64,000 bases of DNA, from contig RCNN01000001.1 of assembly GCA_003667245.1 (NCBI GenBank), positions 62,001-126,000 on the forward strand. Direction: 5' to 3'. A program made the translations under genes and the position numbers. Position 1 is the first letter of the stretch; every line of letters begins with the position of its first letter. Source of the stretch: Heterostelium multicystogenum (Eukaryota > Evosea > Eumycetozoa > Acytosteliales > Acytosteliaceae). Below the pieces are notes generated by a model, which saw only the letters and a program-made list of their open reading frames with translations, searched no databases and was not told the DNA's origin. This document shows positions 1 to 12,552 of the stretch, piece by piece.

Positions 1-1803
1 AATAAAGTAGCTACAACAAGATAGATGATGAAGATGGTGATGATGTTGCTATTAAATAGATTAATAACTCATTGCAATTGCAATGGACCAACTCCATTCC
101 GTTGCTTCCCTAACATTTAATTTTTGTTTTTCTTGATTGGATGATATTTTACATTATATTAATATTGAAGTCTACTACTACTAGAAATTATCAGACACTT
201 CTTCTGGTATGCTATGCTATGCTATGCTATATTATACTATTGCACTAAACTAAACTAGCGATGCTATACTATGCTATGCAATGCTATGAATATGTTCTAC
301 TTCTAGTATCTATTATTGAAATTATGATATGTTCTTTTTTTGTATTTTTTTTAATATTTTTTTAGGCAATTGCTTTGTTTTTTGTTTTTTTTTAAAAACA
401 AACTCTTAAAAATATCTTTAAAAATAAAATCAAAAATAAATATTTAACTTTATTTAATTAAATTAATTTTTGTTTTTTAGTTCAATTTTTCAAACACTGT
501 TAATGGTCATTCTTAAAAATAAAGTTGAACAACTAGAAGAAAAGAGAATACTTTTTATTGATTGATTGATAGTGATTGATTGTAACTATGAATAATTGGT
601 TTGAATATGTCCATGGAGGACTCCTGGACTAAAAGGATGAACAAATTGTACTTTTAACAAATCTATTGATTGCTTTAATCAAACCAAAATCGGGATACTG
701 CATTGAGTTCTTCAAAAAAAAAAGTAGTAAATTATTGGATCTTACTATGTCAAAAATCGGATTCTTGCTTTTGTGGTTAAATACCTTTAGATCGTGTTAT
801 TGATCTAAGAAGGATTTGGTCCTATGGAAGATTTAGAGAAATAATTGAATCCAATGTATCATAGTAACATATTCTCGGATGGACTGGAGTCAGAGTGTCT
901 CTATAGAAATAGAAAACGATCTTGTAATTAATTTATCATCATCATCATCATTTTAAATATGAATATTGTTTGTTTAATTAAATGCGATCTTAGTCTCATG
1001 GGTAAAATAAAAATAATAATCATTAGAGATATGAAGAATTGACTGTTGATATAGTAATAATTAATGATGATGAAAAGTGTATCCTATCATTGATAATATG
1101 TAAAGATTATTCATTGTATTTGTAAAATTATAATAAGTTGTTGTTTATATTTTATAATAAAATATTATTTAGATTTCGTTTGTTTAGGGACTTTGGTCTA
1201 GATTGCTTTTATAAATGACATCAAGGACCTTGTTAAAAGCATTAATTCTTGATATTTTGAATAAATAAGATACCCATCAGAGAGGAGTGATTAGTTTTTT
1301 ACAATTATGAATAAAAAACACAAACCCAATTGGGTTGATTGTATTTTTCACTTCCAACTGATGTGATGGTGGGTTGTTTAATAAAAATTAAACAGTTCCA
1401 AAATTTTAGAGTGTGGTACTTTGATTTTTTTTGATCAAAACTGGTAACTAGCAAAAAATCAATTCACATCTATGCTGTTGTGTAAATCAGACTCTGTGCT
1501 TTTAAAACTACTACCCATTCTATTTGATGGACTATAACGCGATCCCACCCAACTTCCAATATTTGAAAAGATATTTTTGGATGTTCTGGTTCGTTTTATA
1601 CAATGACTGATAGTAGATCGTTTTAATTGGTTGTTCCCCGACATATAAGTAACCCAAATTTCAACATATCAATGTGTACAACAACATTGAAAAACAGACC
1701 AAGAAGCCATCATCCATTTATAAATTGGAGACCACCAGTTTGAATATTTGTAAATCACTTTGTTATTTATTTATTTATTTATTTATTTGTAAAACAATTA
1801 TCA
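1..1803. other. Intergenic DNA with simple repeats
   Basis: AT-rich sequence with no coding region I can support. It holds a GCTAT pentanucleotide array at about 208-230, GATT repeats at about 555-585 and an ATTT array at about 1761-1790. A 61-codon minus-strand frame at 1459-1644 has no recognisable family or neighbour and is treated as chance. The stretch 590-930 is less AT-rich and could be decayed coding sequence, but every frame is broken. Confidence 0.6.
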
Positions 1804-2936
1804 ATGAAATTCTATATTTATTTCATATTTATTTGTATAACTATTTTATATGGTTGCCAGTTGACTAGTGGATATGGTGAGGAATCACCTAGTTCGCCAG
1901 GTCACCCAAACTGGGGAGAAAGAGAGTCACATGTTTTAATAAATGCTCTTAGAATAAGTAAGTACATCGAAAAGAAGATATTCAATTCGAGTATTCTAAC
2001 TAATATTTATATTTAATGTTACCTTAATTTAGATCCATCTGGATATATTAAATCATTTTTCGAACCATATAAAGGGTCAAGTATTGGCCCAAATGTATTG
2101 GGTTCAAAGTATCCTGCACAACCACCAGTCTATATGGATAATACTTTGTTATCTTCATCAATCTATCATTCAAATGATATGGGTACAAACAATTGTTTCA
2201 GCCACAATGACTGCAAGGGAGGAGCTTCCTTTGGTGACAGAGTAGATAAATTCATAAATCCAAATTGTAATCCTTATTTGGTGAAAATATTGCTGCCGGA
2301 ATGTCCAGTGGTATCGCTGCGAATACCTTGCTTATATGTGAAAAGGGATCGACTCCTGCTATCCTGATGGTTCTAATGATGGCCATCGTAGTAATATGAT
2401 GAGTGCAAACTATGTTGGTGTTGGAGTAGGTCTGATGCCAGGAGTCAATGCTAATTACAACTATTATTGGACACAAGACTTCTCTAGTTGCACTATTGGT
2501 TTAACCAGTTGGCAATCCAATCCATTCCGGATCCCACACAATCATCAATGGAGATACCATCTTTTTAGTTGACTTTTTACTTTGAAAATGGAACCAAACC
2601 AGACTCCAGTTACTTGAGATTGTCAAATGGATATGCCTACGAGATGTCAGTTGAGTACTCCGGAAGTGGACAGCTCTGGACTGTTCACTCGCCTCCCAAT
2701 GTAACCGAATGTATGGGATACATCTTTGAGTTTGAAACCAGTGCTGGAACATTCAGATATCCATCGAAGGGAAGTCTCCAAGTTGTTACCTCATCCACCA
2801 GCAATTGTAAGGCCTGGAGCAGTCAAGAAGTTCCACCTTCCCAATATGTTGTCAATTTTGGAACAACCATCCAATCACAACCCATCACTATCCTATTCTT
2901 TGTCATATTTGTATTTTTATTAACTTTTTCATTGTA
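1804..2936 (+). CDS. CAP/SCP-domain secreted or GPI-anchored protein, frame-disrupted
   Basis: The protein starts with a signal peptide (MKFYIYFIFICITILYGC). One intron at 1958-2032 has a GTAAGT donor and a TTTAG acceptor and joins an Asn codon. The next exon reads as a CAP (SCP/PR-1) domain: a HPNWGERESHVLINALR start, a SHNDCKGGASFGDRV block, then GENIAAG and GHRSNMMS motifs followed by YVGVGVG. The CAP blocks lie in different frames, with shifts near 2277, 2346, 2530 and 2570, mostly at short homopolymers. The C-terminus ends in a hydrophobic stretch (ILFFVIFVFLLTFSL) with no basic tail, which suggests a GPI-anchor signal. CAP proteins are extracellular and their role in amoebae is not fixed. 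The disruption may be sequencing error or true decay. Confidence 0.7.
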
Positions 2937-3234
2937 ATTTACCACATCAATAATAAATTAAATTGGGTTCATTTATCATAGTTCAAATTTAACAAAACAT
3001 AATTTTAGCATCATCATTTTTTTTTGACATTGGATCTGTATTTCCGAATAGAAATGATTAGTAGGACCGAACTATCAAATTTGGTACAAATTTCAGAGTG
3101 TCGTCATAATTAATTTTACAAAAAAAGTATGACCCAATTTAATCATATGACTAACAACAAAACAACTTTCAATTATTTTCAATCTATTATTATCATCTTT
3201 TAAATGAGAATATTTACTTTTTTTAAATAGAAAC
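2937..3234. other. Intergenic gap upstream of the Mpv17 gene
   Basis: AT-rich, no supported gene. The first exon of the Mpv17-like gene may lie here, because the reading frame at 3235 has no in-frame ATG and is preceded by a plausible splice acceptor (pyrimidine run then AAATAG). Confidence 0.5.
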
Positions 3235-3900
3235 CTATGGAGCCCTTATCTAAGGGCTTTGGACACACATCCACTCATCAGTAAGATTACCAAACCTAAC
3301 ATCAGCTTAGTATGTCTCTGTTGAAATGTAATTGAAACTAAAAAATGACTTCATTTAGCCAAGTCGGTTACCACTGGTGTGTTGATGGGCACTGGTGATG
3401 TTTTAGCACAATCAATAGAGTTTTACACTGATGACAATAAGAAAAAGAAGCAGTTTGAGTGGGACTCAAAGAGAACTCTCAAGATGACTTCGGTTGGTTT
3501 GCTGTTCTCCGGTCCTTGCTTGCATGTTTGGTACAAGACGTTGGGACAAGATCGTCAAGGGTGAGGGTGCATTGGTCGTTGCCAAGAAGATCGCATTCGA
3601 CCAAATCGGTTTTGCACCCGTTGTCATTTCAGCATTTATTTTCATCATGAACAAGCTCAATGGTAAATCAGCATCACAATCGCTTGCCACCATCAAGAGC
3701 GACTTACCATCTGCGCTCAAAGCTAACTGGTCGTTGTGGCCGATGGCACAGATCATCTGTTTCTCAATAGTTCCGCCATCACTCCGTGTCTTGTACGTTT
3801 TCAACAGTCAGTGTATTTTGGAATATATTTTATCAAAACTTGGAAACAAGCACAAGAAGCAATAGCAAGCATCGCAATCAAGTGTATCATATTCAAACTA
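3235..3900 (+). CDS. Mpv17/PMP22 family membrane protein, frame-disrupted
   Basis: The opening block YLRALDTHPLI and, after an intron at 3281-3358, TKSVTTGVLMGTGDVLAQ are the family N-terminal signature. GPCLHVWYKTL, the long central segment, and a C-terminal FSIVPPSLRVLY followed by a VSVFWNIF block complete the four-helix protein. Family members sit in the inner mitochondrial or peroxisomal membrane and affect solute or nucleotide balance and reactive oxygen. Two frameshifts, at the GGG near 3543 and the TTTT near 3797, divide the frame; correcting either restores the family sequence, which argues for consensus error. The start codon is not resolved and may be in an upstream exon. The gene converges with the IPT/EGF gene whose stop is at 3989. 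Confidence 0.75.
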
Positions 3901-3988
3901 AATATATTATATTGGAAAATGTTATATGATGTTTTATTATACTATAGTATGCTGGCGATATATGAGGTCTCTTGTAGTCCTATTGAGG

Positions 3989-6900
3989 TTAATTCATCTC
4001 TATATTATTCTTTTTGTTCTTTCTTTCTTCGAGTGCAACTCTTATTCTAAATCCAACTTTACGTTTGACGATAAACAGGACTATTATTACAAGAATTAGG
4101 AAACCAAAGATCGCTCCGAGAATGATACCTATTTTCTGAAGCTTTGTCAGTCCTGTTTTGCAAATTGATGCTTCGTCAATGAGCACTGAGAAATCTGGGT
4201 CAAGAAGAGCCACGGTTTGGAAGCTTGGGATGTTGATTCCAACGAAATAGATGTTGGATGACGTAGTTTCTGTAATGTTGTGGTCGAGGAGAGTGTTTCT
4301 TACTTTTGTTTCTTTACCGTCGACGATTGCAGAGTCGATGAATCGACCATATAAACTCTTATCGTTTACTCTCAGTCTAATCCACGATAGATCCTGAGAT
4401 TGATCTACTTGTTTGGTCTGAACAATGGTTGCTGTCTTTGGGATCGATGTTGGCGGAGAGAATAATCTGCAAATTGTTCAGTTTGTCCTGGAATGGATAG
4501 GTGGCAATGGTGATTGTGTATTTCAAGGAGTATGGCTCCATAGTGAGGTTTTTGCTTCCAAACTGGACAAAAGAACGCTGAGAGTAGAAGTTTACATCGA
4601 CCTGAATCGTTGCCTTGGAAGGTGAACTATCGATTGTGGTCAGGTATCTGTAGGACTGATAGGTCTCTGCCGTAAAGTTGGTGAGCAACCAGTTTGTGAA
4701 ATTATATTTCTTGACTAGATTTCCATAAGGATCCACCTCTCTCAGTTCAATTACCGATACACCAGCAGTGAAATCGAAGCCGGTCGTAGTAGTGGCGGGA
4801 TTCTTGGGGTCATGTGTTGAGTTGGTATAGATAATCTGTGATCGACAGTTGAATCCAGAGTAGGGAGGTGTGCATATACAAACACCGTCTTCACATCTTC
4901 CATTGGTGGAGGAACAATCTTGGCATGGTTTGTTGGATGGAGTCGTTGGGAATGGTGTTGGAATCACTATGGGTGGAAATGTAGTTCTTAATGGTGACTG
5001 TGTACAGGTTCGATTGAGTGCTTGTTGTCAATTCAATAGTAAACTCTTGGGCGCTGATCTTGTCCAAACTAACCATAACTACACGTGATGATTCAAAAGT
5101 AACTGGGACAATTTTGGCAATGTTGTTCTCAAATATACGTGCAGTAGTAGTGTTTTGATTCAATATTCCAAGTCTTCTTCCATACACTGTGAGTATTCCT
5201 CCATCTTTTGTTATAGTGCTGGTCGATTCAATAAATGGTTTGCCGGTTGCAACGCCGAAAATAGTTACTACATAGTAGGGAAGGGACATGTCTTTGAGAT
5301 TCTTTGATGAAAAACCAGTCATGACATTTAGTGAATCCCTGACTCCATAGATTGAAAGAAGGATTCCACCATTGGCACCAAAATCCATAAGGAAGCTGCT
5401 CGTTTACTTCATATTTTACTGAATTATATCCAAATTGACTGGGGCTGGAATGGATTCATATATTTCATTCTCCAATGTTGTAAAGTATACTTTCACAGGT
5501 GTAATCATTTGTACAGAGTTGGTGTAGTCAATAATAAAGCTAAAGTTGACAAATCTATTACCGCCAACATCCACTTGGTTGGGGGAGTGAAGCTTCTAAT
5601 GACTGGGAGTGTTTGATTGATTGTTGGAGCTGAACTGTCAAAGTAAAGATACAAGTCTTCCATTGCCGGTTGACCAAAGAGTCCTGTAAATGGATTAATA
5701 TAGATATCTGTGTCAGTGTAGGATGGAATGGAAGTGGCAATGTTTCCAAGATTATCTTCCAATTTCAGTGCTATCTTGGCTTTGAATGCGGTAACCTTGC
5801 GACTGAAGAAGATTGAAACTACATGGGTTGATTGGAAATAGGTTCCAGATACTCTTGTCTCATAAAAGAGTGGATATTGAGCTTTGAAATTTGGATCACT
5901 TTCTGAATACATATAGAATAAACCTTTTTTGAAACCAGATTGATCAATAATTGTGAACGTATAGTTGACTTGAACATTATCAGCGCTTATAATTGCTGGA
6001 CCTGAAGTTCTTTTAAAGTCATTTAGAACAGGTCCCATCAAATCAGCATCTATTTTATAACCAACACTATTAGTTTATCTCTTGTGTATTTTAAATATTC
6101 AATGTGACTATATACTTACAGGCAGAGGTTACATTTAGATATGCATTTTGTTTGATATTGCTGACTGAGGCCAATGCACTAGGTGTATAGGAAGCCGGAT
6201 AGCTTCCACAAGATATATTCAACTGGACCAGAGAAAAGGGACTGTCTTAAAGTTATTGGAATTACAAATTTGTTTGTTTTTTGATCGTAATAACCTTCGA
6301 ATATATTATCGTTTGCTTCACTATTTGAGTAGTAGTTTCTTTGGAGGATCTGGATCTTAGGATTACCACTTGTCAATGAACTCTCGAAGTAAAGTGTTGT
6401 ATTTGCTGGTCCATTGGTGAGATCAATATTATTTGGTTCAAATCGGAATGATGTGATAGTGAATAAATTTAATGAAACTAAATAGAGTTGAGAAGCAAGT
6501 TTGGGTTAGTGGGACTTACAATCTAAAGTATTGCAATATATAACATACAAAATGGAAGAGCTGGAATTCTCTTTTCACTGTAGTATGTTAACTGTGGATA
6601 ATGGGACTCCTGTTGCTGGAGATCGGTGACTGTGAGAATTTCGTTGGATATAGGATTTTCGGTGACTACAGGCATTCTAATGAGTGATTCGTATGTACCA
6701 CTCTTGAAATCTCCTTCAACAATATCGGTGTTTGAAAGAGTGAGACCATTGAGGAAGGTTGTTTTGTAGTATTGTCCTTCACTATCAATTCTAATTCTAG
6801 CAATAGCTGTATAGGAATCTATCAACTTATAGTCTAAAGATCTAATGGTTGGTAGTGAGGTCTTTGGTAGTGAGGGCCCGGAAAATGTGAGATTCTTGGT

Positions 6901-8103
6901 TTGATAATGTAAATCGTGGTATGCGGAAATCTGAACTAAATTGTTTGAATTATATTGCAAGAAGAGCATATCAAATCTAAAATTGTTGCTTGAAATATAA
7001 CCAAATGGATAGGGTGGAACTGATTTGTTGTACATCTTTAAGTTGGGAATATATTTGTCATAGCTGTAGGTGGCCCAGTTTGCAGGAAGTGGAATAGAGC
7101 CTATTAAAGAGAAATCACCCAATACTGAAGGCGCACCAACTACATTGTAGGTAAATCTTGGAAATGGAGTGTTTGACGATTGGGCGTATGGCGAATATGT
7201 AGTATTGTAATTAGGGAACCTTAATGAAAACATTCCATATAATGACGATGGTGTACCGACCAAAGGGATGAATCTTGATATTGTGTCTCTTGGGCCATCT
7301 TGGTAGATTCTAATGTGATCTCCACTTTGTGCTAGCACAGGGACCCTTATGGTTGCTGCTTGTTCATATATAGAAAATGTCGAACCACTTGGGGATGGTA
7401 GCTGCAAAGAAACGGCAGCATTTGTAGTTGGTGAGAATGGTAAGATGTAGCTCACATTATTTTGACTATATAATGTAATATTGGCAGGTTGGACAATGTT
7501 TGAAAATGGAAGAGGTATCATATCGATTTGGAATACTAGATTGGTAGTTAAAACATTGACTGAATTGACTGAGCACTTGAATCCATCTACTGAGCAAGTG
7601 AAAATGCTATTCATAATATTACTGTATCCAAGATTGATGGAGAAATAGGACTTGTATGTGTTGGTGTAGGGTGATCCAACAATAAGATTCGATTTAGCAA
7701 TGAAATTGGTTTTGAAATCATTACAACTTAAATTGAGTGGGGTTATAGTAGATTCACCTTCAGCGTTACCGTAGCCCAGGCTGCAGCTGAAAGCATTTCT
7801 TGTCAATCCATAAAAGTAGAGAGCCTGTGATTTGGAGACAGTGTCATAGGCACGAGCCTCAAAGGTAAAATTAACGTCGCATCCTGTCATGTTGTAGGAG
7901 GTAAGTGGTGTTGATGTGTTGAAAACCATTGAATAGTATAATGTGAAGTCTGTATTGCAAAAAACTCTCGAATTTACTGTCGATATGAATGGAATTAGAA
8001 TGGCATTTACATTGCTGTTTTCAAGAGAAAGCACAACCAACAACACTATGAAAGTTAATATAAATCTTTTTGATAAATAATAATATATTAGTTGATGATA
8101 CAT
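3989..8103 (-). CDS. ComC-like IPT/TIG and EGF-domain transmembrane protein
   Basis: Large single-pass surface protein read from 8103 downwards. A signal anchor or signal peptide at the start (FILTFIVLLVVLSL) is followed by a long beta-rich, Asn-glycosylation-rich ectodomain, IPT/TIG-like repeats (for example near 5160-5400), an EGF-like module with paired cysteines (CQDCSSTNGRCEDGVCIC, about 4850-4920), a ComC-type post-EGF domain, then a transmembrane helix (IGIILGAIFGFLILVIIVLF) and a short basic tail ending at 3989. Introns are visible at 6050-6119 and about 6478-6519. At least four frameshifts break the frame (near 6560, 6240, 5450 and 4960). This architecture is that of dictyostelid ComC/LagC-type proteins used in cell-cell communication or recognition; the role here is inferred. 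A pseudogene cannot be excluded. Confidence 0.7.
6050..6119 (-). other. Intron in the ComC-like gene
   Basis: Donor GTAAGT and acceptor ATAG on the minus strand. Removal joins GCC T with AT GCT GAT in frame (Ala-Tyr-Ala-Asp). Confidence 0.7.
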
Positions 8104-8398
8104 ATTGATGATTGTTATTATAATTTTGTAATATCATTTCTTAAGTAGAAAATAATAAATACTTTTAGATTTATTATTCTATTTATCTAAAAAGTATCTG
8201 TGGGATTCTTTAGATTTTATAACTATTTGGTCATCTGAAATCTAAAATGACAGTGTGACCCAGACCAACTGCTAATCAGATTTTTTCCAAACAAACTTTT
8301 TTCGTTTTTCAAATAAATAAATATCCAGATTTTTTATAAAACCATGGATAATTAGTATGAACATCTGCAAATCTTACAATTTGGCTATTTATTGGGTT
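8104..8398. other. Intergenic gap
   Basis: AT-rich promoter-side region of the ComC-like gene; no gene seen. Confidence 0.5.
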
Positions 8399-9733
8399 TT
8401 AAAGTAAAATTAAACTATTATTTTTTTTTGTACCTTGGTTATAGAATATATACTTTGCTAGGAGACAATCAAATTTTTGACAATAGCTATTTCTATAGAG
8501 AGATGACAATGACATCTTTCCAATCCATACTGGATGGTAGGGATCGAATCGGTTAGATGCAGAAGTGGGATTTATGAATGGAAAAGTCACTAAGATTTCT
8601 ATGTCTTGATCAAAGTTTCTGTGGTCCAGAGGAAAGAGAAACTCAAACTTTAGGATCCATTCGAGGTAGTGCCGGAATCATTTTAAACCAATTAGAAAAC
8701 TCTTTTTCATTAAGTTTCTTTTTTGTATTGGCCCATCTAATAACATTTGTTTTATCTTTGATGAAACTTCGATAACAAAGAAGAATTGATTTAGTAACTA
8801 CTCCAAAATACTGATTATAAAGACTGTACATCATTATAAATAGAAGCCATTGAATACATGACAACAATATCATTGGACAATGAAGAATTAGATGTAGTTG
8901 ACTTTGAATCGATATTGGAGTTAAGTTTAGGATGTTTATGAATCATATCATCATCACCTGATACTTCTCTTTTTTGTTTTTTTGTATCAATTGGTTGTGA
9001 TGATGATGATTGTTTGATCTGTGTTTGAAATGGCTTTGGTAGTGGTTGGGAGAAGTAAATATTAACATCGTCGTCGATATTGATAGATTCTTCTTCATTT
9101 TCTATTTCAAGATTTTCATTCACTTCTTCATTTCTTTCATTTCCTTCATCTCTTTCGAAAAAGAGATCTACATCTTGATCATATTCATCAATATTATTCT
9201 CGTCTTCACTTTCGGATGCAAACCAATAATTCCTGTCAGAGAGATTCAATAATTCATTACATTCTGTACAATTGAAAATATATTTTCTTATTTGTTGTCC
9301 CATATTTTTAAAGTTTACATTTTCACGTAATTTCCTTTTGTACATTATATCATATGATTGATGTATTTTATCCTTGATATGAATTGATCTTAAATATTTT
9401 TCAATATCTTCTTTTGAGAAAAGATACAATCCTTTCTTAAGAGATCTTCCATCTATTATTTGTGTTTTCAAATTTTTTGCTTTTACTTCTTAGTGATAGT
9501 TGAACATATCCTGATAGACATAGAATATCCCTACATGTTGGCAATATTGAAAGCTTCAAATGATATAAATTAACCAAATGTTGTTGGTAGTTATTTAATT
9601 GCTTTCCATCTTTTAGATTGTTGTATATTTTTATGAAAGAAGAATAAGGAATCTAATAAAAGAATTAATTTTTTACTATTAATACAAATAAACATTTAAA
9701 GATATAAAGAAAACATACTCCACCCTCTGACAT
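8399..9733 (-). CDS. Unrecognised dictyostelid family protein (copy 1), frame-disrupted
   Basis: I do not recognise this family. The gene starts with a five-codon exon (MSEGG) at 9719-9733. A 66-bp intron (9653-9718, GTATGT...TTATTAG) follows, then IPYSSFIKIYNNLKDGKQLN and a CLSGYVQLS block. After a frame change in a run of six A near 9470 comes the segment GRSLKKGLYLFSKEDIEKYL, a paired-cysteine NCTECNELL site, a strongly acidic Asp/Glu/Asn stretch, a Ser-rich stretch, and a C-terminal part with FIKDKTNVIRWANTKKKL and a GKMSLSSLYR block. Two more frame changes fall near 8830 and 8645. A decayed paralog with the same exon structure lies just upstream on the same strand (10210-11476), so this is a local tandem duplication. 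About 400 residues if joined; function unknown. Confidence 0.55.
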
Positions 9734-10209
9734 TCTAAGAAATGGACAATATTAATCAATTAATAGAATCAAAATCAAAGTTTATATAGTTTTCAATATT
9801 TCTCTAAAAGTAAGATAAAAATATTAATAAAATTCCAAATAAATTAATGAATCATATTTGACTAATAAATTGAATAAATAAAAAAGTTTATTATCTAATT
9901 CTAATGTAAAATTATATCAGATATTTGGACCTGAACACATAATAGGTCCACACAAACTGAATAAATTTAATCCAATAATTATAAACATCAATAAAATATT
10001 GATTGAATAATTAGAAACTACATTGGTTGTTAGATTGAATAGAGCTTTTTTTAATTCCTTCTTAGTATTAGTACTATTACGTTAGCAATCATTGCAAACA
10101 AACAACCTTTAATCTGATGAATAAATACAATTTTATTCTATTGTATATAAGGATATGTAATTTAGTTTTGATTATAATTTTTTGATAAAAAACAATTTAT
10201 ATGAATTAT
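9734..10209. other. Gap between the tandem paralogs
   Basis: Very AT-rich, no coding signal. It presumably holds the promoter of copy 1. Confidence 0.5.
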
Positions 10210-11476
10210 TCAAATCTGATGTTCCAAAGTTTTGAGTATAAAAAATCATATTTTGAAGAAGACAATAAATTTATACTTGTAGTTTTCTGGAAAAAGAGAT
10301 GATAATGATTTTTTAGAAATCCAGATCGGATCATAGAGATTAAATTTGTTAAAAGTGTAACTGATAAAGGGAAAAAGTGACTAAAAGTTCTCTATGATGG
10401 GATCTTCTGTATGCCAATGGAAAAAGTAATTCAACCTTGTTGACCATTTCAGGTAGGGGAGGGAATGTTATTGAACCATTTGCAAAAATTGTATTTATCT
10501 AACTCTTCCATTGATTAGTTAATCTAATAACTTCTATTTTATCCCTAATTAAGTTTGGTAAATTCTAAGTATCATCTTTGTAGATAATCCACAATCTTGA
10601 TTGTAATTTTTAACATCTTTATAAATTGCTGAAATTGAATACATCATTAAAACATAATCTTGATTCAAACATGTTGATTCAGAAGATGGTGGTTTGGAAT
10701 CTTGAGTATCTTGTGAGATAAAATAATTGGGACTTTTGATGCTTTGGCTTTTTGAATTCTTTTTCTTCCAATGATTCTAATCTCTTTTGTTCTTTGATAA
10801 AATACATGATTGAGAACTTGAGACTTGAGGAGAAAGGTCTCTGTACATTGTGGATAGGTGGATAAAATTGGTAAAGGTTGAGAGGAATAATTGTGGTTTT
10901 GAGATGAATTTTGACTAAATTCCATTTCATATCCAGGTCGATAAATTGTAGAATCTTCATCTTCACTATCAGATGTGATCCAATATATATTCTTTGGAGG
11001 CTTAAAGCACACTTTACAATTTGAAATATAATTACGAATATGATAACTGATGTTCTTGAAATATACATTCTCACACAATCTGTTCATGTTCATTACATTG
11101 AATAAATGGTGTTTGTTTGTTTCTTGAATGTAGAGCATTCAAGTATTCATCAATAGATTCTTTTGTAAAAAGGTAGTATCCTTTCTTCAATGATCTTCCT
11201 TCAATATACTTCGTTGTATATTTAGATTATTTCTTTAACCTAGAAAGTTGAACATATCCAGATAGACATTGTATATGATTGCATGAGGGTAAAGATGATA
11301 ACTGAAGTTGGTATAAACTTTACCAAATTTTTTTGACATACATTCAAAGGACTTCCACTTATAAGATTCTATATATCTTATAGAAACTTGAATAAGGAAT
11401 CTATTCAATAAAAATAGATATTAAAAACTAAGTAGATATCGTTTATCTCAAATCAACTTACTCCATTATATGACAT
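10210..11476 (-). pseudogene. Decayed second copy of the unrecognised family
   Basis: Same plan as the gene at 8399-9733: a five-codon first exon (MSYNG), an intron at 11401-11461 (GTAAGT donor), then IPYSSFYKIY and, in shifting frames, CLSGYVQLS, GRSLKKGYYLFTKESIDEYL, a paired-cysteine NCKVCFKPP site, an acidic DSEDED segment, MYSISAIYKDVKN, and weak matches to the C-terminal third as far as about 10210. In-frame stops and several frame changes occur along the whole length, more than in copy 1, so I call it a pseudogene. The longest open piece is 10665-11138. Retention of the intron shows that the copy arose by DNA duplication, not by retrotransposition. Confidence 0.6.
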
Positions 11477-12246
11477 CTTTCTTTTAAAACGTTAAATTTG
11501 AAATAATGAAATATCTAAATTATTTATCATACTTTAAAATTTAGTATCCAATAATAAATTATAATCTTTAATTATTAATTTTTTATTGGAATGAAATAAA
11601 CAACTCCAAGAAAAACAACCAATAACGAATACAATGAAAGAAATAATTTAATTCCAATCATGATTTTACCTAGAATTGTATGACATTGGTAATATAAAAT
11701 ATTTGTTGTATCAGTAGTTTATAAATGTAATTCGTATTTTGACAATAAAAGTTGAACATACATCATTCTTAAAAGTATTTTTCATTAAAACATAGTAAAT
11801 AAATTGATTATTTCAAGTCGATATAATAATGTCACTAAAAATAATTGTTATTTACTTTTATTTGGTTTAATTAGAAGTGTAATGAGTTTGACAGATGATT
11901 TAGCTCCAGACTATATCAGTCAAAATAAGCATCAACCAAGTGTGGTCAAAAAAAAAACAACAACTAATTTCAGTTGAGTGTGGGCGGAAAACAACCATGT
12001 TTACATTTTTGATTAAATTATCTTTCATGTCACATATTTATAAATAGTGTATTAATAGAGTATGATTTAATATTAAAATTATCTAAATTTAAATTTATTT
12101 ATTTATTTAATCCATGGATTAGTTTAAAATGAATCAAAAAGAGATTCAATGTGAATAATATTAACACATTTTTAAGATTCACTCAGATTACTCCAAGTTC
12201 AATTTGCGTGAAATTTAGTGTTTTTTGTAAAAATTTTGAACCAAAT
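11477..12246. other. Intergenic DNA
   Basis: AT-rich, nothing coding that I can support. It contains poly-A and ATTT-type simple sequence. Confidence 0.5.
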
Positions 12247-12360
12247 ATGGAAACAAATGGTGAAAAAATAGATGAATGTGGTAATAAAATATGTAATAAC
12301 TGTTGTTTGTGTTGTTTTTTACACCTAGTTTGCAAAGGAATTGAATTGACACTACTTTGA
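12247..12360 (+). CDS. Possible 37-residue Cys-rich micro-protein
   Basis: Short frame starting METNGEKIDECG and containing a compact CNNCCLCCFLHLVC cluster ahead of a hydrophobic C-terminus. Such CC-type clusters are often palmitoylated, but that is inference. It lies upstream of the acyl-CoA oxidase gene in AT-rich DNA, with AAATC repeats immediately downstream (about 12403-12440). No family is recognised, and it may be chance. Confidence 0.25.
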   Translation: METNGEKIDECGNKICNNCCLCCFLHLVCKGIELTLL

Positions 12361-12402
12361 TTATATCAATTGACAAATAGCAAAACACTCTGAAACAAAC
12401 CA

Positions 12403-12440
12403 AATCAAATCTAATCAAATCAAATCAAATCAAATTAAAT
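12403..12440. repeat. AAATC pentanucleotide microsatellite
   Basis: Imperfect AAATC tandem array followed by ATC and AAT runs (to about 12545) just before the acyl-CoA oxidase start. Confidence 0.7.
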
Positions 12441-12552
12441 TATCATCATCATCATAAAGACATAACTCACCTAATCAACATTCATTTCATTCCATTAGAA
12501 ACCAAATTATCATCATTTTTTCAATAATAATAATAATAATAATAAATAGATA

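Noticed and set aside
1459..1644. 61-codon minus-strand frame
   Set aside because: No family, no neighbours in frame, no splice support.
8525..8545. GGATCGAATCGG, similar to a tRNA T-loop
   Set aside because: No cloverleaf around it; it falls in the coding frame of the unrecognised family gene.
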